This document shows positions 1 through 10,993 of a DNA stretch of 64,000 bases, piece after piece; the first letter of the stretch is position 1; every line of letters starts with the position of its first letter. The stretch spans positions 4,774,001-4,838,000 of the forward strand of contig NC_016818.1 in assembly GCF_000241955.1 (NCBI RefSeq), in the 5' to 3' direction. Origin of the DNA: Rahnella aquatilis CIP 78.65 = ATCC 33071 (GTDB lineage: Bacteria; Pseudomonadota; Gammaproteobacteria; Enterobacterales; Enterobacteriaceae). A program made the position numbers and the translations under genes. Below the pieces are notes generated by a model. It was not told where the DNA came from. It saw nothing but the letters and a program-made list of their open reading frames with translations, and did not search any database.

Positions 1-556
1 GTGTTTTTTGTTCCAGCAATAACGGGTGCGAGAAGGGTGTCGTCACCGTGGTGATCGCCATGCACACCTCATCCAGCGGCGTTTTACGCTCAAACTCACC
101 GGATTCCCGGCCGTCAGCAACCACTTTTTCAACAATGCTATATATCATAGCCCGATGATTTAATGTCGATTTCCATTGCTGAGTCGAAGCTATTGCGGCC
201 AGATCATGGAGTTTCCTGTCCTGGAAGAAGAGATCCAGACTACGTGTCAGCAGCGTTTTAAAAATAGATCTCAGGCGCAGGGTCGCACTTTGGTCATTTT
301 GCGCAATAGCCATGAGCGCTGCGTCTATCTGCCCCACACGCTGCGAGCATATAGCTTCGCCAATTGCCTGTTTAGACTCAAAAAATTTATAAATATAAGC
401 GCTTGAAACGCCGATTGATTTGGCAAGATCCGCTACTGACGTTTTGGCGTAACCATAAAGACGAAAGTGCCCGAATGCCGCATCTATAATTTGTTCACGC
501 CGCTCGTGCTCGGCAGGCCCACGCTGTGTTAACGCAACCGGAATATCGGGCTTCAT
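1..556 (-). CDS. TetR/AcrR-family transcriptional regulator, C-terminus cut by window edge
   Basis: I translated this from the reverse strand: the frame is open from the ATG at 556 to the window edge, about 185 residues, so nearly a full TetR protein (usually about 190-210). Residues 19-62 form the N-terminal DNA-binding domain, with the recognition helix around GVSSAYIYKFFESKQ (49-63), the classic TetR pattern. The remainder is the variable ligand-binding and dimerisation half. A strong Shine-Dalgarno (GGAGGAG) lies 3 bases before the ATG, which fixes the start. It is divergent from yicG. TetR proteins usually repress a neighbouring efflux or catabolic gene; any such target would lie outside the window to the left, so the ligand and target are unknown. 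Confidence 0.85.
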   Translation of the reverse strand, partial: MKPDIPVALTQRGPAEHERREQIIDAAFGHFRLYGYAKTSVADLAKSIGVSSAYIYKFFESKQAIGEAICSQRVGQIDAALMAIAQNDQSATLRLRSIFKTLLTRSLDLFFQDRKLHDLAAIASTQQWKSTLNHRAMIYSIVEKVVADGRESGEFERKTPLDEVCMAITTVTTPFSHPLLLEQKT

Positions 557-902
557 ACACTCCTCCGGGCAGATTAAATCATTAAGTCGTGCGTCAATGA
601 GTGACGATTTTAATTAATCGTAACCTATAAACGGAGAAAATTCACTTACGATGAAAAAAACAGCCCTAATGGATAAATGTAAAAGCCATGCCAAAACAAG
701 CGAGCAATCCCTATTTTTCTAATCTAAAATAATCCGGCATTCCTCATCATCCTTTAATACTGGCTGATGTAAGGGGCATTCGCATGAGATTTAGTAATTC
801 AAAAATCAATGCAAAAGAAAAACTCAGTCGAGAGCTAATGGGAAACTCATTACTCTACGCGGCTACTGTTTTCTCATTTACTGATTTGTCTGGCGCACAT
901 CC
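557..902. other. Intergenic region between divergent tetR-like gene and yicG
   Basis: This 346-base gap is AT-rich and should carry both promoters, but I see no operator or terminator that I can defend. A 55-codon frame starts at 784 behind a GGGG ribosome-site-like stretch and runs into yicG in another frame; I do not call it a gene. Confidence 0.4.
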
Positions 903-1520
903 ATGTTACTCACCGTTCTTTATATTATTGGGATCACCGCAGAAGCCATGACCGGTGCCCTGGCTGCCGGACGTCGGAAAATGGACTCCTTTGGTGTCAT
1001 TATTATTGCCGCAGCAACCGCCATTGGCGGCGGCTCTGTTCGCGACATGTTGTTAGGGCATTATCCATTGGGATGGGTTAAGCACCCGGAGTACATCGTG
1101 ATTGTGGCTGTCGCCGCGCTGATGACCACCTGGCTGGCCCCTTTAATGCAACATCTGCGAAAGCTCTTTTTAGTGCTTGATGCCGTAGGGCTGGTGGTGT
1201 TTTCCATTATCGGCACACAAGTGGCACTCGATATGGGACATGGCGCTATCATTGCTTCCGTTTGTGCCGTTATTACCGGTGTTTTTGGTGGCGTGCTGCG
1301 GGACATGATGTGCAATCAGATCCCGCTGGTGTTTCAGAAAGAAATTTATGCCGGGGTATCTTTTGCCTCAGCCTGGGTATACATCGGACTGCAATATTTC
1401 TCACTACCCCATAATCTGATCGTTATCATCACGCTGCTGATCGGCTTTACCGCACGTCTTATCGCGCTGCGTTTTCGCCTAGGATTACCTGTATTTAATT
1501 ACCCGCATTCGGACCACTAA
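903..1520 (+). CDS. yicG: YicG, inner-membrane protein with two UPF0126/TRIC-type domains
   Basis: This 205-residue protein equals E. coli YicG in length and is a predicted inner-membrane channel or transporter of the UPF0126 family, distantly related to trimeric intracellular cation channels. Some family members have been linked to glycine uptake, but the substrate here is not shown by sequence. It has about seven hydrophobic segments and two repeats of the family motif: [11 protein letters not shown] near residue 43 and GGVLRDMMC near residue 129. The repeat implies an internal duplication in inverted topology. It is convergent with ligB, with only 21 bases between the stops, the same pairing as in E. 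coli. Confidence 0.85.
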   Translation: MLLTVLYIIGITAEAMTGALAAGRRKMDSFGVIIIAAATAIGGGSVRDMLLGHYPLGWVKHPEYIVIVAVAALMTTWLAPLMQHLRKLFLVLDAVGLVVFSIIGTQVALDMGHGAIIASVCAVITGVFGGVLRDMMCNQIPLVFQKEIYAGVSFASAWVYIGLQYFSLPHNLIVIITLLIGFTARLIALRFRLGLPVFNYPHSDH

Positions 1521-1541
1521 TGCGTCCTTCCGTGTAGCCCG

Positions 1542-3278
<1,737 letters not shown>

Positions 3279-3517
3279 TTATCCTGCCAGTGGCATAACC
3301 GCTTCTTGCGAGATGCCTTCCTGATTATTTCATCAGTTGCTGCAACGAAGAGAAAATTTGGAATGCGGTACGTAAATCTGTCAGGAAAGACTATTTTCTC
3401 TGGCAAAGTTGCGATGAAATACGTCTGGGCACTGCACCGAATGCGGCGAGCGTGTATACTGTGCGAGAGATCACTCTTCGCATACTTCCTATCAACCCAT
3501 TCAGTTGAAACATCATC

Positions 3518-4141
3518 ATGGTTCAAGGCACGCTATATATTGTCTCCGCCCCTAGTGGAGCAGGCAAATCAAGTCTGATTCAGGCTTTACTTAAAACACA
3601 ACCGCTCTACGACACACAGGTTTCTATTTCTCATACGACCCGTGCTATACGTCCGGGCGAGAAAGATGGCGAGCATTACTTCTTTGTCGATAAAGAAGCG
3701 TTTCGCGAGATGATTGAACATGATGCCTTTTTAGAACACGCCGAAGTTTTTGGTAATTATTACGGGACTTCGCGTGAAACCATTGAGCAGATTTTAGCGT
3801 CGGGTGTGGATGTTTTTCTGGATATTGACTGGCAGGGCGCGCAGCAAATCCGAAAAAAAATGCCGCAGGCTCGCAGTATCTTTGTCTTGCCGCCATCGAA
3901 AGATGAGCTAGACCGCCGCCTGCGTGGCCGCGGGCAAGACAGCGAAGAAGTTATCGCCAAACGTATGGCACAAGCTGTGGCTGAAATGACACACTTTGCC
4001 GAATACGACTATTTAATCGTGAATGATGATTTTGATCTGGCTTTATCGGATTTAAAAACCATTATTCGCGCTGAACGTCTGCGTCTGAGCCGTCAGCGGC
4101 TCCGTCATGACGGATTAATCACCAAACTATTGGCAGACTGA
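3518..4141 (+). CDS. gmk: Guanylate kinase
   Basis: Gmk phosphorylates GMP (and dGMP) to GDP with ATP, an essential cytoplasmic step of guanine nucleotide synthesis that also feeds (p)ppGpp production. The 207 residues match the E. coli enzyme in length. The P-loop is SGAGKSS at 13-19; the GMP-binding region follows ([11 protein letters not shown] near 38-48, HYFF near 53), and the lid carries RLRGRGQDS near 133-141. The start ATG at 3518 has only a weak ribosome site. It is followed after 54 bases by rpoZ, so purine supply, RNA polymerase omega and the ppGpp hydrolase are neighbours. Confidence 0.97.
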   Translation: MVQGTLYIVSAPSGAGKSSLIQALLKTQPLYDTQVSISHTTRAIRPGEKDGEHYFFVDKEAFREMIEHDAFLEHAEVFGNYYGTSRETIEQILASGVDVFLDIDWQGAQQIRKKMPQARSIFVLPPSKDELDRRLRGRGQDSEEVIAKRMAQAVAEMTHFAEYDYLIVNDDFDLALSDLKTIIRAERLRLSRQRLRHDGLITKLLAD

Positions 4142-4195
4142 AGTCACTTTCAGTATTATGCCCAGTCTTTCGTCACCCTGTGGAGTAGCACATAT

Positions 4196-4471
4196 ATGGC
4201 ACGCGTAACTGTTCAAGACGCTGTTGAAAAAATTGGTAACCGTTTTGACCTGGTGTTGGTGGCTGCTCGTCGCGCACGCCAGCTGCAATCTGGTGGTAAA
4301 GATCCACTGGTCGCTGAAGAAAACGATAAATTCACTGTCATTGCCCTGCGCGAAATCGAAGAAGGCCTGATCACCAATCAGATCCTCGACGTTCGTGACC
4401 GTCAGGAGCAACAAGAGCAGGAAGCCGCAGAGATTCAGGCAGTGACTGCCATCGCTGAAGGCCGTCGTTAA
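4196..4471 (+). CDS. rpoZ: RNA polymerase omega subunit
   Basis: Omega (91 residues, the E. coli length) chaperones assembly of the beta-prime subunit and, in enterobacteria, forms part of ppGpp binding site 1 on RNA polymerase. The N-terminus [19 protein letters not shown] contains the residues that pack against beta-prime and contact ppGpp. The following [12 protein letters not shown] helix and the acidic, glutamine-rich tail are typical. It is the first gene of the rpoZ-spoT-trmH-recG transcription unit; spoT starts 19 bases after its stop. Having a ppGpp-sensing subunit next to the ppGpp hydrolase is a conserved arrangement. Confidence 0.97.
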   Translation: MARVTVQDAVEKIGNRFDLVLVAARRARQLQSGGKDPLVAEENDKFTVIALREIEEGLITNQILDVRDRQEQQEQEAAEIQAVTAIAEGRR

Positions 4472-4490
4472 TTAACGAAACGGATCTCAC

Positions 4491-6599
4491 TTGTATATCT
4501 TTGAAAGCCTGAATCAACTGATTCAAAAATACCTGCCGGAGGAGCAAATTAAGCGCCTCGTGCAGGCTTACCTCGTGGCGCGGGATGCGCACGAGGGGCA
4601 GACACGTTCCAGCGGTGAGCCGTATATTACTCACCCGGTGGCCGTGGCATGTATTTTGGCTGAAATGAGGCTCGATCACGAGACTCTGATGGCGGCGTTA
4701 TTACACGACGTTATCGAAGACACGCCTGCAACTTACCAGGATATGGAACAACTGTTTGGCAAAAGCGTTGCTGAGCTGGTTGAAGGCGTTTCAAAGTTAG
4801 ACAAGCTGAAATTCCGCGATAAGAAAGAAGCGCAGGCGGAAAACTTCCGCAAAATGGTCATGGCAATGGTGCAAGACATCCGCGTCATCCTGATCAAACT
4901 CGCTGACCGTACCCATAACATGCGCACACTGGGCTCTTTGCGCCCGGATAAACGTCGCCGCATTGCCCGCGAAACGCTGGAAATTTACAGCCCGCTGGCG
5001 CACCGTTTGGGTATTCATCACCTGAAAACCGAGCTCGAAGAGCTAGGCTTCGAAGCCCTCTATCCAAACCGTTATCGCGTCATCAAAGAAGTGGTGAAAG
5101 CCGCACGTGGTAATCGTAAAGAGATGATTCAGAAAATCCTCTCTGAGATAGAAGGCCGTTTGACCGAAGCGGGTATTCAGTGCCGTGTCAGTGGTCGCGA
5201 AAAACACCTGTATTCTATCTATTGCAAAATGCACCTGAAGGAACAGCGTTTCCATTCCATTATGGATATCTACGCCTTCCGGGTGATCGTTAAAGAACTC
5301 GATACCTGTTATCGCGTGTTAGGACAGGCACATAGCTTGTACAAACCGCGTCCGGGTCGGGTTAAAGATTACATTGCCATCCCCAAAGCCAACGGCTATC
5401 AATCTTTGCATACTTCGCTAATCGGCCCGCATGGTGTGCCGGTTGAAGTGCAGATCCGTACTGAAGATATGGATCAGATGGCGGAAATGGGGGTTGCGGC
5501 GCACTGGGCTTATAAAGAGAACAGTGAAACCAGCACCACGGCGCAGATCCGCGCTCAACGTTGGTTACAGAGTCTGCTCGAACTGCAACAAAGTGCGGGT
5601 AACTCCTTTGAATTTATTGAGAGCGTAAAATCGGATCTGTTTCCGGACGAGATTTACGTCTTTACGCCGGAAGGTCGTATTGTCGAATTGCCTGCGGGCG
5701 CGACACCGGTCGACTTTGCTTACGCCGTGCATACCGATATCGGCCATGCCTGTGTCGGCGCGCGCGTAGACCGACAGCCTTATCCGCTCTCGCAACCGCT
5801 GACCAGCGGACAGACCATCGAAATCATTACCGCACCGGGCGCCCGTCCGAATGCCGCCTGGCTGAACTTTGTCGTCAGCTCGCGCGCTCGTGCAAAAATT
5901 CGCCAGATGCTTAAAAACCTGAAACGTGATGATTCCGTTTCACTAGGCCGTCGCCTGCTGAATCATGCGCTGGGTGCCGGTAAAAAGCTCTCCGATATTC
6001 CGCCGGAAAATATCAAAAACGAGCTGGATCGCATGAAGCTCGCCGCGATGGATGACCTGCTGGCTGAAATCGGCCTCGGCAATGCCATGAGCGTGGTAGT
6101 TGCCAAAAATCTGATGGGTGACCAGTCTTCAATGGCCTCGTCAGGTACCCGTAATCTGCCGATTAAAGGCGCAGATGGCGTGCTGATTACGTTCGCGAAA
6201 TGCTGCCGTCCGATCCCCGGCGACCCGATTATTGCGCACGTCAGTCCGGGAAAAGGACTGGTGATCCACCATGAATCCTGCCGTAATATTCGCGGTTATC
6301 AGAAAGAACCTGAGAAATTCATGGCCGTTGACTGGGATGACCATCAGGAAACTGATCAGGAATTTATCGCTGAAATCAAAGTCGATATGTTCAACCATCA
6401 GGGCGCTCTGGCGAACCTGACCGCTGCGATCAATGCCGCACAATCGAACATTCAGAGTCTGAGCACCGAAGAAAAAGACGGTCGCGTCTACAGCGCCTTT
6501 ATCCGCCTGACGACCCGCGATCGCGTTCATCTGGCGAACATCATGCGTAAAATTCGTATCATGCCGGACGTCATCAAAGTTACCCGCAACCGAAACTGA
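4491..6599 (+). CDS. spoT: SpoT, bifunctional (p)ppGpp synthetase/hydrolase
   Basis: SpoT degrades (p)ppGpp with its HD hydrolase and makes it weakly under carbon, iron or fatty-acid stress. The 702 residues match E. coli. The order is: HD domain (His72-Asp73 in LLHDVIEDT), synthetase domain (about 200-330, with RPGRVKDYIA), TGS domain (about 385-450, DEIYVFTPEGRIVELPAG), helical and conserved-cysteine region (FAKCCRPIPGD near 563), and C-terminal ACT/RRM domain. The start is TTG at 4491; no better upstream codon exists, and E. coli spoT also uses TTG. The ribosome site is weak, suggesting modest translation or coupling to rpoZ. Confidence 0.97.
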   Translation: MYIFESLNQLIQKYLPEEQIKRLVQAYLVARDAHEGQTRSSGEPYITHPVAVACILAEMRLDHETLMAALLHDVIEDTPATYQDMEQLFGKSVAELVEGVSKLDKLKFRDKKEAQAENFRKMVMAMVQDIRVILIKLADRTHNMRTLGSLRPDKRRRIARETLEIYSPLAHRLGIHHLKTELEELGFEALYPNRYRVIKEVVKAARGNRKEMIQKILSEIEGRLTEAGIQCRVSGREKHLYSIYCKMHLKEQRFHSIMDIYAFRVIVKELDTCYRVLGQAHSLYKPRPGRVKDYIAIPKANGYQSLHTSLIGPHGVPVEVQIRTEDMDQMAEMGVAAHWAYKENSETSTTAQIRAQRWLQSLLELQQSAGNSFEFIESVKSDLFPDEIYVFTPEGRIVELPAGATPVDFAYAVHTDIGHACVGARVDRQPYPLSQPLTSGQTIEIITAPGARPNAAWLNFVVSSRARAKIRQMLKNLKRDDSVSLGRRLLNHALGAGKKLSDIPPENIKNELDRMKLAAMDDLLAEIGLGNAMSVVVAKNLMGDQSSMASSGTRNLPIKGADGVLITFAKCCRPIPGDPIIAHVSPGKGLVIHHESCRNIRGYQKEPEKFMAVDWDDHQETDQEFIAEIKVDMFNHQGALANLTAAINAAQSNIQSLSTEEKDGRVYSAFIRLTTRDRVHLANIMRKIRIMPDVIKVTRNRN

Positions 6600-6604
6600 T
6601 TGTT

Positions 6605-7303
6605 ATGACCCCAGAACGTTATGCACGCATCCGCGAAATGCTTGCGGCCCGACAACCAGACCTGACGGTCTGCATGGAGCAGGTGCATAAGCCGCATAAC
6701 GTTTCTGCCGTCATCCGCACGGCAGACGCCGTCGGCGTTCATGAAATTCATGCTGTCTGGCCAACCACCCGGATGAAGACGCTGGTTTCTTCGGCGGCGG
6801 GCAGCAACAGCTGGGTTCAGGTCCGAACGCACAAAACTATTCAGGATGCCGTCGCCAAAATGAAAGCGAAAGGCATGCAAATCCTGGCAACAAACTTGTC
6901 AGAGAAAGCCGTCGACTTCCGCGCGATTGATTACACCCGTCCGACCTGTATTTTGCTGGGTCAGGAAAAAACCGGGATCACGCCTGAAGCGTTAGCACTG
7001 GCAGACAGCGATATCATCATTCCAATGATCGGTATGGTGCAATCACTGAACGTCTCTGTTGCCTCGGCACTTATCCTTTACGAAGCCCAGCGCCAGCGCG
7101 AAAATGCAGGTATGTATCGCCGTGACAGCAGCCTGCTGAGCGAGAAAGAACAGCAGCGACTACTGTTTGAAGGGGGTTATCCGGTTCTGTCGAATGTGGC
7201 GAAGCGAAAGAAGCTTCCCCGCCCTTTCATTGACGATCACGGGCAAATCATTGCCAATGATGAATGGTGGTCGGCAATGCAAATGACGGTTAAAAAAAGA
7301 TGA
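6605..7303 (+). CDS. trmH: tRNA (guanosine(18)-2'-O)-methyltransferase
   Basis: TrmH methylates the 2'-OH of G18 in the D-loop of tRNAs using S-adenosylmethionine. The 232-residue protein (E. coli 229) is a SPOUT-class knotted methyltransferase. The three family motifs are visible: HKPHNVSAVIRTADA near 27-41 (with the catalytic Arg), ILLGQEKTGIT near 117-127, and the knot segment SLNVSVASALILYEAQRQRE near 144-163. It begins 5 bases after the spoT stop, and its own stop overlaps the recG start (ATGA), so translation is probably coupled. Confidence 0.95.
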   Translation: MTPERYARIREMLAARQPDLTVCMEQVHKPHNVSAVIRTADAVGVHEIHAVWPTTRMKTLVSSAAGSNSWVQVRTHKTIQDAVAKMKAKGMQILATNLSEKAVDFRAIDYTRPTCILLGQEKTGITPEALALADSDIIIPMIGMVQSLNVSVASALILYEAQRQRENAGMYRRDSSLLSEKEQQRLLFEGGYPVLSNVAKRKKLPRPFIDDHGQIIANDEWWSAMQMTVKKR

Positions 7304-9381
7304 AAGGCCGCCTGCTCGACGCCATCCCGCTGACGTCGCTTTCCGGCGTCGGAGCCAGTCAGGCAGATAAACTCACCAAACTCGGCCTTGAAACTATTCA
7401 GGATTTACTGCTTCATCTTCCTTTACGCTATGAAGATCGTACCCGCCTTTACACCATCAATGATTTGCAGCCCGGTATTTTCGCCACCATAGAAGGCGAA
7501 GTCCTGCGCAGCGATATCAGTTTTGGTCGCCGCAGAATGCTGACCTGTCAGATAAGCGACGGTACCGGCATGGTGACATTACGCTTCTTCAACTTTAACG
7601 CCGCGATGAAAAACAGTCTGGCCGCAGGCCGTCGTGTCACTGCTTATGGTGAAATCAAACGCGGCACAATCGGCGCAGAAATCATTCATCCGGAATACCG
7701 CATTCAGGGTGAAAACAGCGAAGTGGTTTTGCAGGAATCGCTGACACCGGTTTACCCGACAACAGAAGGCATTCGTCAGGCAACGCTGCGTAAACTGACC
7801 GATCAGGCACTTGAACTGCTCGACACCGTACCTATCGCCGAACTGTTGCCAGAGGAACTGAGCCGGTCGCTGATCCCGCTTCCTCAGGCGCTGCATTTGC
7901 TACACCGTCCGCCGCCAGATATCCAGCTTGCAGACCTTGAAAAAGGTCATCATCCGGCTCAGCGTCGCCTGATTATGGAAGAGTTGCTGGCACACAATCT
8001 TAGTATGCTGGCCGTCCGTGCCGGTACACAAAGTTATAAAGCCCTGCCGTTGCATCATGATGATCGGTTGAAAAATCAGTTTCTCGCGTCCCTTCCTTTC
8101 AGTCCGACCGGTGCACAACAGCGCGTGGTAGCTGAAATCGAGCAGGACTTAGCGAAAAGTTATCCGATGATGCGCCTGGTTCAGGGCGACGTCGGTTCAG
8201 GTAAAACACTGGTGGCAGCCCTTGCCGCACTTTGCGCTATCGCACAGGGGCAGCAGGTCGGATTAATGGCACCGACAGAATTGCTGGCCGAACAGCATGC
8301 GAATAATTTCCGTCAGTGGTTTGAACCGCTGGGCATTCAGGTCGGCTGGCTGGCGGGTAAACAAAAGGGTAAAGCCCGGCAGGCGCAGCAGGATGCGATC
8401 GCCAGCGGACAGGTTTCGATGGTGGTGGGGACGCACGCTATCTTTCAGGAACAGGTTTTGTTCTCCTCACTGTCGCTGGTCATTATCGATGAACAACACC
8501 GTTTCGGTGTGCACCAGCGTCTGGCGTTGTGGGAAAAAGGTTTGCAACAGGGCTTCCACCCGCATCAGCTGATCATGACCGCCACGCCGATCCCACGCAC
8601 ACTGGCAATGACCGCTTACGCTGATCTCGATACCTCAGTGATCGACGAACTCCCGCCAGGCCGCACGCCGGTGACCACTGTTGCCATTCCGGACACCCGT
8701 CGCAGCGACATTATCAGCCGCGTCAAAAGTGCCTGCGAGCAGGAAAATCGTCAGGCTTATTGGGTTTGTACACTGATTGAAGAATCAGAAATGCTGGAGG
8801 CTCAGGCCGCTGAAGCCACATGGGAAGGCCTGAAAGAGGCGCTTCCGGCGCTGAATATCGGGCTGGTTCATGGTCGCATGAAAGCCCAGGAAAAGCAGGC
8901 CGTTATGCAGGCGTTCAAACAAGGGGAAGTGCAGCTTCTGGTGGCAACGACTGTCATTGAAGTCGGTGTTGACGTCCCGAATGCCAGCCTGATGATTATC
9001 GAAAACCCGGAGCGTTTAGGGTTGGCGCAGTTGCATCAGTTACGCGGACGCGTTGGCCGTGGCGCCGTTGCTTCTCACTGTGTGTTGCTCTACAAAACGC
9101 CGCTCAGCAAAACAGCGCAGAAACGTTTGCAGGTTTTACGCGACAGCAACGACGGCTTCGTTATTGCTCAGCAGGATTTAGAAATCCGCGGGCCGGGCGA
9201 GCTGCTGGGTACGCGCCAGACAGGCAGTGCCGAGTTTAAAGTCGCTGACTTATTACGTGATCAGGCGATGATCCCGGATGTACAGCGCATCGCCCGTTAT
9301 CTGCAGCAACAATTCCCTGACCATGCCAAAGCCCTGATTGAGCGCTGGCTGCCAGAACGCGTCCGCTATACCAACGCCTGA
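7300..9381 (+). CDS. recG: RecG, ATP-dependent DNA helicase
   Basis: RecG is a double-strand DNA translocase that remodels stalled forks, R-loops and D-loops and drives branch migration. The 693 residues equal the E. coli length. The N-terminal wedge (OB) domain covers about 1-190. Helicase motif I is GDVGSGKT (296-303), motif II is DEQH near 400, and motif III is TATPIPRT. The C-terminal half holds the QLRGRVGRG motif near 585 and the TRG region near DLEIRGPGELLGTRQTG. The ATG overlaps the trmH stop by four bases. It is the last gene of the rpoZ operon; in E. coli gltS follows directly, whereas here a PTS gene intervenes. Confidence 0.97.
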   Translation: MKGRLLDAIPLTSLSGVGASQADKLTKLGLETIQDLLLHLPLRYEDRTRLYTINDLQPGIFATIEGEVLRSDISFGRRRMLTCQISDGTGMVTLRFFNFNAAMKNSLAAGRRVTAYGEIKRGTIGAEIIHPEYRIQGENSEVVLQESLTPVYPTTEGIRQATLRKLTDQALELLDTVPIAELLPEELSRSLIPLPQALHLLHRPPPDIQLADLEKGHHPAQRRLIMEELLAHNLSMLAVRAGTQSYKALPLHHDDRLKNQFLASLPFSPTGAQQRVVAEIEQDLAKSYPMMRLVQGDVGSGKTLVAALAALCAIAQGQQVGLMAPTELLAEQHANNFRQWFEPLGIQVGWLAGKQKGKARQAQQDAIASGQVSMVVGTHAIFQEQVLFSSLSLVIIDEQHRFGVHQRLALWEKGLQQGFHPHQLIMTATPIPRTLAMTAYADLDTSVIDELPPGRTPVTTVAIPDTRRSDIISRVKSACEQENRQAYWVCTLIEESEMLEAQAAEATWEGLKEALPALNIGLVHGRMKAQEKQAVMQAFKQGEVQLLVATTVIEVGVDVPNASLMIIENPERLGLAQLHQLRGRVGRGAVASHCVLLYKTPLSKTAQKRLQVLRDSNDGFVIAQQDLEIRGPGELLGTRQTGSAEFKVADLLRDQAMIPDVQRIARYLQQQFPDHAKALIERWLPERVRYTNA

Positions 9382-9491
9382 GTCTCCCTTTCCTGCTCGT
9401 ATACTCTCGAAACATTATTGAAAATGATGTGTTACCCCCAACACATTGTTGCCATTTTTCCTTATCTCCCCCTCAACCCCGCTTTACACAC

Positions 9492-9508
9492 AGGTTATTT
9501 GATAACCT
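9492..9508. promoter_or_regulatory. Candidate operator upstream of the PTS permease
   Basis: This is a 17-base inverted repeat, AGGTTAT-TTG-ATAACCT, with perfect 7-base arms, 105 bases before the permease ATG. A second palindromic stretch (AACCGGTT) follows at about 9532-9539. The arrangement suits a regulator site, but I cannot name the regulator, and no regulator gene lies nearby. Confidence 0.35.
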
Positions 9509-9612
9509 TCACAGAGTGAGGTAAAGCCGGTAACCGGTTCCACATCCCGCCACTACACTGATGATAATTAAGGCAACCCTGTCTGATGTCCTCAACATAA
9601 GGTCAAATCATC

Positions 9613-10938
9613 ATGAGTATCAGCCAATCCCTCTTTACCTTTATAGAACAGAAAATCAGCCCCTTTGCCGCCCGGCTGTCCTCTCAGCGACATGTCATGG
9701 CGGTGCGCGACGGCTTTATTTCAGCAATGCCGTTTATGATTGTTGGATCATTTTTATTGGTTTTCGTGCATCCACCCTTTTCGCCTGAATCATCATGGGG
9801 TTTCGCAAGAAGCTGGCTGGCGCTCTCGGCAAAATATGAAGTGCAGATCCTGACGCCGTTCAATATGACGATGGGTATCATGTCTATCTATATCTCGGCA
9901 TCGATCGCCTACAATCTGGCAAGAAGTTACAAACTTGACCCGTTCATGACCGCCATGCTGGCGCTGATGTCTTTCCTGCTGGTCGCAGCACCGCAGATTG
10001 ATGAAAAGATGTCGACAGCAGCGCTGGGCGGCGTGGGGATCTTTACCGCCATTCTGGTGGCAATTTATGTCACCGAGCTGACGCGATTACTGAAAAAATA
10101 CAATATTGGTATCCGTTTACCCGAACAGGTGCCTTCAAACATCAAGCATTCGTTTGATTTGCTGATCCCGATTGTTGCCGTGGTGGTGACACTTTTCCCG
10201 CTGAGCCTGCTGATACAATCAGGGTTTGATATGTTGTTGCCACAGGCGATTATGGCGCTGTTCGAACCACTGATTTCTGCCGCCGACTCGCTGCCTGCTG
10301 TACTTCTCGCCGTGCTGATTTGCCATCTGCTGTGGTTTGCCGGTATTCATGGCTCGGCCATTGTTTCCGGCATGCTGCAGGCTTTTTGGTTAACCAATCT
10401 CGGCCTGAATCAGACAGATCTCGCCGCCGGTTTACCGATGACACACATCATGACCGAGGCATTCTGGAATTTTCTGATTGTGATTGGCGGGTCCGGTGCA
10501 ACCATAGGGCTGGTGCTGCTGTTTTGTCGCAGCAAGTCAGCACACCTGCGCACGATGGGAAAACTCAGCCTGGTGCCAAGCTGTTTCAATATCAATGAAC
10601 CGGTGATTTTCGGCACGCCTATCGTGATGAACCCGGTCTTTTTCATCCCCTTCCTGCTGGCACCGATGGTCAACGCCGTCATCGCCTATTTAGCCGTTTC
10701 GACGGATATTCTTCCGCACATGATTTCACTGGTTCCGTGGACATCTCCGGCGCCGATTGGTGCGGCATGGGCAATGGGCTGGGATTTCAAAGTGTCGGTT
10801 CTGGTCATCCTGCTGATGGCGTTGTCGATGGTAATTTATTATCCATTCTTCAAAGTCTACGAGAAGCAGTTACTGACCCAGGAGAAAGCCGCTGAGGCCG
10901 AACAGATGTTCACTGAAAAGGCGGATGCGGCACAATAA
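9613..10938 (+). CDS. PTS EIIC permease, lactose/cellobiose (ChbC/CelB-like) family
   Basis: The EIIC component forms the membrane channel that moves a sugar during phosphorylation by the phosphotransferase system. At 441 residues it has the usual family length and about ten membrane segments. Family signatures are WFAGIHGSAI near 235-244, GGSGATIGLVLLF near 293-305, and the substrate-binding FNINEPVIFGTPIVMNP near 323-339. By similarity the substrate is probably a beta-glucoside or chitobiose-type sugar. No EIIA, EIIB, glycosidase or regulator lies beside it, so it must borrow EIIA/EIIB from elsewhere or have another role. The start at 9613 follows AAGG at 9599-9602 and begins MSISQS. It sits between recG and gltS, which adjoin in E. 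coli, so it is probably an insertion. Confidence 0.88.
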   Translation: MSISQSLFTFIEQKISPFAARLSSQRHVMAVRDGFISAMPFMIVGSFLLVFVHPPFSPESSWGFARSWLALSAKYEVQILTPFNMTMGIMSIYISASIAYNLARSYKLDPFMTAMLALMSFLLVAAPQIDEKMSTAALGGVGIFTAILVAIYVTELTRLLKKYNIGIRLPEQVPSNIKHSFDLLIPIVAVVVTLFPLSLLIQSGFDMLLPQAIMALFEPLISAADSLPAVLLAVLICHLLWFAGIHGSAIVSGMLQAFWLTNLGLNQTDLAAGLPMTHIMTEAFWNFLIVIGGSGATIGLVLLFCRSKSAHLRTMGKLSLVPSCFNINEPVIFGTPIVMNPVFFIPFLLAPMVNAVIAYLAVSTDILPHMISLVPWTSPAPIGAAWAMGWDFKVSVLVILLMALSMVIYYPFFKVYEKQLLTQEKAAEAEQMFTEKADAAQ

Positions 10939-10961
10939 ACCTGGCGGGAAGGAATAAATCA

Positions 10962-10993
10962 GGCACAGAAATGATATTTCTGTGCCTTTTTTT
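10962..10993 (+). terminator. Rho-independent terminator after the PTS permease
   Basis: Arms GGCACAGAAAT (10962-10972) and ATTTCTGTGCC (10976-10986) form a perfect 11-base stem with a 3-base loop, followed by seven Ts. It overlaps the convergent gltS stop codon, so it may also stop gltS transcripts, although its T-tract in that direction is poor. Confidence 0.85.

Noticed and set aside
784..951. A 55-codon frame behind a GGGG ribosome-site-like stretch upstream of yicG
   Set aside because: It overlaps the yicG start by 49 bases in another frame, has no membrane or domain pattern, and its codons look random. Conservation would be needed to revive it.
9427..9446. ATGTGTT/AACACAT hairpin as a recG terminator
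   Set aside because: The stem is short and AT-rich and the T-tract is several bases away. It may contribute, but I could not call it a terminator.
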